From Pseudomonadota bacterium (GTDB lineage Bacteria; Pseudomonadota; Gammaproteobacteria; Burkholderiales; Methylophilaceae), in the NCBI GenBank assembly GCA_029781535.1, contig JAKOWL010000171.1, positions 1 to 48,839 on the forward strand: a DNA stretch of 48,839 bases, given 5' to 3'. The number at the start of each line of letters is the position of its first letter. The first letter of the stretch is position 1. This document shows, in pieces, positions 45,131 to 48,839 of this stretch. The notes below the pieces were generated by a model. The model worked only from the letters and a program-made list of their open reading frames with translations. It had not been told where the DNA came from and searched no databases. Both the position numbers and the translations under genes were made by a program.

Positions 45131-46560
45131 CTCTGCCTACCCTTAATGCAACACCAAGCAGCATCACTATGGATAGCCGTCAGGTCCGGGCAGGAGGATT
45201 GTTTCTGGCCTATCCGGGAGAAAAAACGGATGGCCGTCAATACATCGCGGATGCAATAAAGAACGGAGCCATCGCAGTCTTGTGGGACCCGGAGAATTTC
45301 ACATGGGATACCAGCTGGCAAGTAGAGAACGTGCCAGTACAGAATCTGCGCACTCAAGCCGGCTTTATTGCGGACATGTTTTATCACCAGCCGTCACGTA
45401 AGTTGTGGATGGTGGGAGTGACTGGCACAAACGGCAAGACTTCGATATCGCAATGGATTGCGCAAGCGTTTACATTCCTGAATCGCAAGACAGCCGTGAT
45501 TGGCACGGTAGGTAATGGGTTTGTAGGTGTGTTGACTCCCACGCAGAACACCACGCCGGGTGCAGTATACTTGCATGGGTTGCTGTCAGATTATTTGAAG
45601 TTGGGCGCGCAGGCGGTTGCGATGGAAGTGTCGTCACACGGATTGGATCAAGGACGCTTGAATGGCGTGCATTTCGACGTGGCGGTGTTAAGCAACCTGA
45701 CGCGTGACCATTTGGACTACCACGGCACGATGGATGCATATGCGGTTGCCAAACGCAAACTATTCGAGATGGGTGAGTTGAAGGCGGCAGTCATTAACGC
45801 GGATGACGATTTTGGCCGTCAACTGCTGCAAGGGTATGTTGGTAAACCGTTGCAAGTCATATCCTATGGCATCCATGCGGGTGATGTACGTGCCAGCAAC
45901 ATTCGCTTGCGTTCCACACATATGTCCTTTACTGCACATACCCCAGCGGGTGAGGCGGAAATCCTTGCGGCAGTGGTCGGGCAGTTCAACGTGTATAACC
46001 TGCTGGCAGTACTGGCTACGTTGCTGGCATCCGATGTCAAGCTGGTGGATGCAGTCGAAGCGATATCACAAATCAAGTCGGTATCAGGCCGCATGGAGCA
46101 GGTGGGTGGTGGAGATTTGCCTTCCGTGGTGATCGATTATGCACATACCCCGGATGCGCTGGAAAACGTATTGAAAACACTGCGGGTGCAAACGAAAGGC
46201 AAATTGGTCTGTGTGTTTGGTTGTGGGGGTGACCGGGATCCGGGCAAGCGCGCACTCATGGGTAAGGTGGTCAGTGATCTGGCAGATGCGGCGGTCGTGA
46301 CATCGGACAATCCTCGCGGTGAGAATCCTGAGGCGATCATTCAGCAAGTGCTTGAAGGCATGCATGGCAGTTATGCCATCGAACCGGATAGGGCAAAAGC
46401 GATAGCAGTCGCAATCGGCGCGGCTAAACCCGGGGATACGGTGCTGCTTGCTGGTAAAGGGCATGAAAACTATCAGGAGATTGCCGGTAAAAAAGTGTAT
46501 TTCAGTGACTTGGAACAAGCTAAATATGTGCTGAAGCGGTTGCAGGGGGTGACAGTATGA
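45127..46560 (+). CDS. murE: UDP-N-acetylmuramoyl-tripeptide synthetase MurE (meso-DAP adding)
   Basis: MurE adds the third residue of the peptidoglycan stem peptide in the cytoplasm. The ATP-binding loop is GVTGTNGKTS (about residues 97-106), and DNPR at 394-397 is the motif of enzymes that use meso-diaminopimelate. It starts with GTG 45127, overlapping the ftsI stop; the 477-residue product agrees with relatives. Confidence 0.96.
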   Translation: MTLPTLNATPSSITMDSRQVRAGGLFLAYPGEKTDGRQYIADAIKNGAIAVLWDPENFTWDTSWQVENVPVQNLRTQAGFIADMFYHQPSRKLWMVGVTGTNGKTSISQWIAQAFTFLNRKTAVIGTVGNGFVGVLTPTQNTTPGAVYLHGLLSDYLKLGAQAVAMEVSSHGLDQGRLNGVHFDVAVLSNLTRDHLDYHGTMDAYAVAKRKLFEMGELKAAVINADDDFGRQLLQGYVGKPLQVISYGIHAGDVRASNIRLRSTHMSFTAHTPAGEAEILAAVVGQFNVYNLLAVLATLLASDVKLVDAVEAISQIKSVSGRMEQVGGGDLPSVVIDYAHTPDALENVLKTLRVQTKGKLVCVFGCGGDRDPGKRALMGKVVSDLADAAVVTSDNPRGENPEAIIQQVLEGMHGSYAIEPDRAKAIAVAIGAAKPGDTVLLAGKGHENYQEIAGKKVYFSDLEQAKYVLKRLQGVTV

Positions 46561-47945
46561 TGTTGCTGTCAGAATTGGCGGCCGTCACCAATGGCGTATT
46601 GCGCGGTGCCGATGTGCGCTTTACTTCTGTAGGCAGTGATAGCCGCAGCATCGTCCGGGGCCAGTTGTTTGTAGCGATCAAAGGCGACAGGTTCGATGGC
46701 AATGCATATGCCGCGCAGGCGATCGAGCAAGGCGCAGCTGGGGCATTGGTCAGCGACGAAAACGTTGCAGGTGTACCAAACGTATTGGTGAATGATACGC
46801 GCCGGGCATTGGGCGAGTTGGCGCACCATTGGCGCGGTAAACAGAATCTCCAGTTGCTGGCTGTTACCGGCAGCACCGGCAAGACCACAGTGAAGGAAAT
46901 GATCGCTGCCATCTTGAGGGCGGCTGGTCGTGGTGATGTTTTGGCTACGCAAGGCAATCTGAATAACGATATCGGGATGCCGCTGACTTTGCTAAAGCTA
47001 CATGAAGGGCACCGTTTTGCAGTCATCGAGATGGGTATGAATCACGAAGGCGAGATTCGCTATCTGACTCATATCGCCAGCCCGGATGTGTCGCTGGTCA
47101 ATAATGCCGGGACTGCGCACATCGGAGAACTGGGTTCCAGAGAGGCGATAGCCCGTGCCAAAGGCGAGATTTACGAAGGTCTGAGTGATGCAGGGGTCGC
47201 CATTATCAACGCCGATGATGACTTTGCTGATTACTGGCGCGGTTTGAATGCCGGCCGGAAAGTCCTGACTTTTGGTTTGAAGAACCCAGCTGACGTCGGC
47301 ATTAAGAACGCTGCTCTGGAAGCCAATCAGGATGCGCCTTCCAGAGCGGTGGTTTTGAATACGCCAAAAGGCGAGGTAGCGGTCAGTTTACATATGCCGG
47401 GCGAACATAATCTTCGCAACGCGCTGGCAGCTGCAGCAGCGGCTTTGGCGTTGGGGGTGTCGCTGGAGGCGATTCAACAAGGCTTGAACGGTTTCACAGG
47501 TGTGCCTGGTCGTCTGGCCAGATATGCGGGCCTGCATGGGGCGCAAGTGATGGATGATACCTACAACGCCAATCCGGATTCGATGAAAGCGGCGCTGGAT
47601 GTACTGGCCAGTCAAGCTGGCGAGAAAGTCTTCGTCATGGGCGATATGGGCGAGTTGGGCGCAGATGCTCCTGCGATGCACGCAGAGATAGGGGCATATG
47701 CCAAGCAAAAAGGTATTCCTGTCCTGCTGGGGTTGGGAGAAAACACCATGCATGCGGTGCAGGCGTTTGGTGCTGGCGCAACGCATTTCTCATCGCTCGA
47801 GGCTTTGTTGGAGAAGGTTTCAGGTTTGATGCACAGCGGGATGACGGTGTTAGTGAAAGGTTCACGCTTCATGCGGATGGAGCGCGTGGTCAACGCTATT
47901 GTGAATGAAGATGGTCTGGTCAAGAAAACAGGGAGTGCACATTAA
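46557..47945 (+). CDS. murF: UDP-N-acetylmuramoyl-tripeptide-D-Ala-D-Ala ligase
   Basis: MurF joins D-Ala-D-Ala to the tripeptide precursor. The 462 residues have the P-loop VTGSTGKTTVKEM (about 103-115), the ligand block MGMNHEGEIRYLT and DDTYNANPDSMKAAL near residue 330. The start overlaps the murE stop; tandem ATGs at 46557 and 46560 are both possible. Confidence 0.96.
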   Translation: MMLLSELAAVTNGVLRGADVRFTSVGSDSRSIVRGQLFVAIKGDRFDGNAYAAQAIEQGAAGALVSDENVAGVPNVLVNDTRRALGELAHHWRGKQNLQLLAVTGSTGKTTVKEMIAAILRAAGRGDVLATQGNLNNDIGMPLTLLKLHEGHRFAVIEMGMNHEGEIRYLTHIASPDVSLVNNAGTAHIGELGSREAIARAKGEIYEGLSDAGVAIINADDDFADYWRGLNAGRKVLTFGLKNPADVGIKNAALEANQDAPSRAVVLNTPKGEVAVSLHMPGEHNLRNALAAAAAALALGVSLEAIQQGLNGFTGVPGRLARYAGLHGAQVMDDTYNANPDSMKAALDVLASQAGEKVFVMGDMGELGADAPAMHAEIGAYAKQKGIPVLLGLGENTMHAVQAFGAGATHFSSLEALLEKVSGLMHSGMTVLVKGSRFMRMERVVNAIVNEDGLVKKTGSAH

Positions 47946-48839
47946 ATGTTGTTAGAACTGGCAAGATGGCTGGCACACGATATTCGTGGATTCCATGTGT
48001 TCGACTACATCACCTTGCGGGCGGTGTTGGCTACGTTAACGGCTTTGACCATTTCTTTCATGGTGGGGCCCAGCATGATCAGAAAGCTCACCGAATACAA
48101 AGTGGGCCAGGCTGTACGTGACGATGGCCCGAAAACCCATCTGGTCAAGGCAGGCACGCCAACGATGGGCGGCGCGCTGATACTGGTCGCAATCGCAATC
48201 TCTACATTACTGTGGGCGGATTTGAGCAACCGTTTCATCTGGGTGGTGCTGGTGATCACGCTGGGGTTTGGTGCGATAGGCTGGGTGGATGATTATCGCA
48301 AGGTGGTTTACAAAAACCCTAAAGGTTTGTCAGCCAAGGCGAAATATTTCTGGCAAAGCCTTATTGGGCTGAGTTCTGCGATCTTCTTGTATAAAACTGC
48401 ACAAACACCAATCGAGACTACGCTAATCGTCCCGTTTTTCAAGCATGCAGTGCTGCCTTTGGGAGCGGTTGGCTTTGTCGTGCTGACATATCTGGTGATC
48501 GTAGGCAGCAGTAACGCAGTCAACCTGACGGATGGTCTGGATGGGCTGGCGATATTGCCGACTGTGATGGTGGGCAGCGCACTGGGTCTGTTCGCCTACG
48601 TGGCCGGCCATCTGTATTTCTCCAAATATCTAGGTATTCCATATGTAGCAGGCAGTGGTGAATTGATGGTGTTCTGTGCCGCGCTGGCGGGGGCGGGATT
48701 AGGCTTCCTGTGGTTCAACGCCTATCCGGCCGAGGTGTTCATGGGTGATGTGGGGGCGCTGGCGCTAGGCGGTGCGCTGGGTGCTGTGGCTGTAGTTGTC
48801 AGGCAGGAGATCGTGTTGTTCATCATGGGGGGCGTATTC
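47946..48839 (+). CDS. mraY: Phospho-N-acetylmuramoyl-pentapeptide transferase (partial)
   Basis: MraY makes lipid I at the inner membrane. The ATG follows the murF stop directly. The 298 codons present show the family's motifs: [13 protein letters not shown] (about residues 68-80), GWVDDYRK (catalytic aspartates), [15 protein letters not shown] and [15 protein letters not shown]. The window ends after [13 protein letters not shown], so about 60 C-terminal residues are missing. Membrane segments are as expected. Confidence 0.97.
   Translation, partial: MLLELARWLAHDIRGFHVFDYITLRAVLATLTALTISFMVGPSMIRKLTEYKVGQAVRDDGPKTHLVKAGTPTMGGALILVAIAISTLLWADLSNRFIWVVLVITLGFGAIGWVDDYRKVVYKNPKGLSAKAKYFWQSLIGLSSAIFLYKTAQTPIETTLIVPFFKHAVLPLGAVGFVVLTYLVIVGSSNAVNLTDGLDGLAILPTVMVGSALGLFAYVAGHLYFSKYLGIPYVAGSGELMVFCAALAGAGLGFLWFNAYPAEVFMGDVGALALGGALGAVAVVVRQEIVLFIMGGVF

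Noticed and set aside
1-48839. Mobile elements, CRISPR arrays, toxin-antitoxin or defence genes, tRNAs
   Set aside because: No transposase, integrase, direct-repeat array, defence-type domain or tRNA-like sequence was recognised on reading both strands.

Overview
The window reads as core chromosome of a betaproteobacterium. The S10-spc-alpha ribosomal cluster, the dusB-fis-purH-purD-hemF run and the mraZ-rsmH-ftsL-ftsI-mur order all fit. The protein sequences look most like Methylophilaceae (methylotrophs such as Methylotenera or Methylovorus), but that family assignment is from memory of sequence flavour and is only moderately sure. There are no insertion sequences, phage genes, CRISPR arrays, rRNAs or recognisable tRNAs. 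I found no obvious new multi-gene system. What is worth a second look is mostly regulatory RNA, small genes and a few under-described proteins.

Region 1 (1-14440, plus strand) is the translation super-cluster: the end of tuf, then rpsJ-rplC-rplD-rplW-rplB-rpsS-rplV-rpsC-rplP-rpmC-rpsQ (S10), rplN-rplX-rplE-rpsN-rpsH-rplF-rplR-rpsE-rpmD-rplO-secY-infA-rpmJ (spc), and rpsM-rpsK-rpsD-rpoA-rplQ (alpha). Three sigma70-like internal promoters are visible (before rplC, rplN and rpsM), and the rplN leader is structured. A perfect bidirectional terminator closes the block.

Region 2 (14441-26420) is mixed housekeeping: a thioredoxin-fold protein, MgtE, an MscS channel, rpmB-rpmG, dut, a TonB receptor closely resembling the PQQ receptor PqqU/YncD, coaBC, a predicted exported zinc metallopeptidase, radC, cstA-ybdD, and a convergent 56-codon gene.

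Region 3 (26420-41371) holds lgt, ilvD with a hexose-6-phosphate mutarotase, a periplasmic c-type cytochrome, two overlapping Na+-coupled transporter genes, the dusB-fis-purH-purD-hemF run, an MFS permease, a cysteine-cluster protein, a CinA-like MoCF protein and the RNase P RNA gene.

Region 4 (41372-48839) is the division and cell-wall cluster mraZ-rsmH-ftsL-ftsI-murE-murF-mraY, with genes abutting or overlapping by a few bases and mraY cut by the window end. Its control region combines a good promoter, three MraZ-type boxes at 10-nt period, a terminator-like hairpin overlapping the -35, and a strong leader hairpin followed by five T residues.
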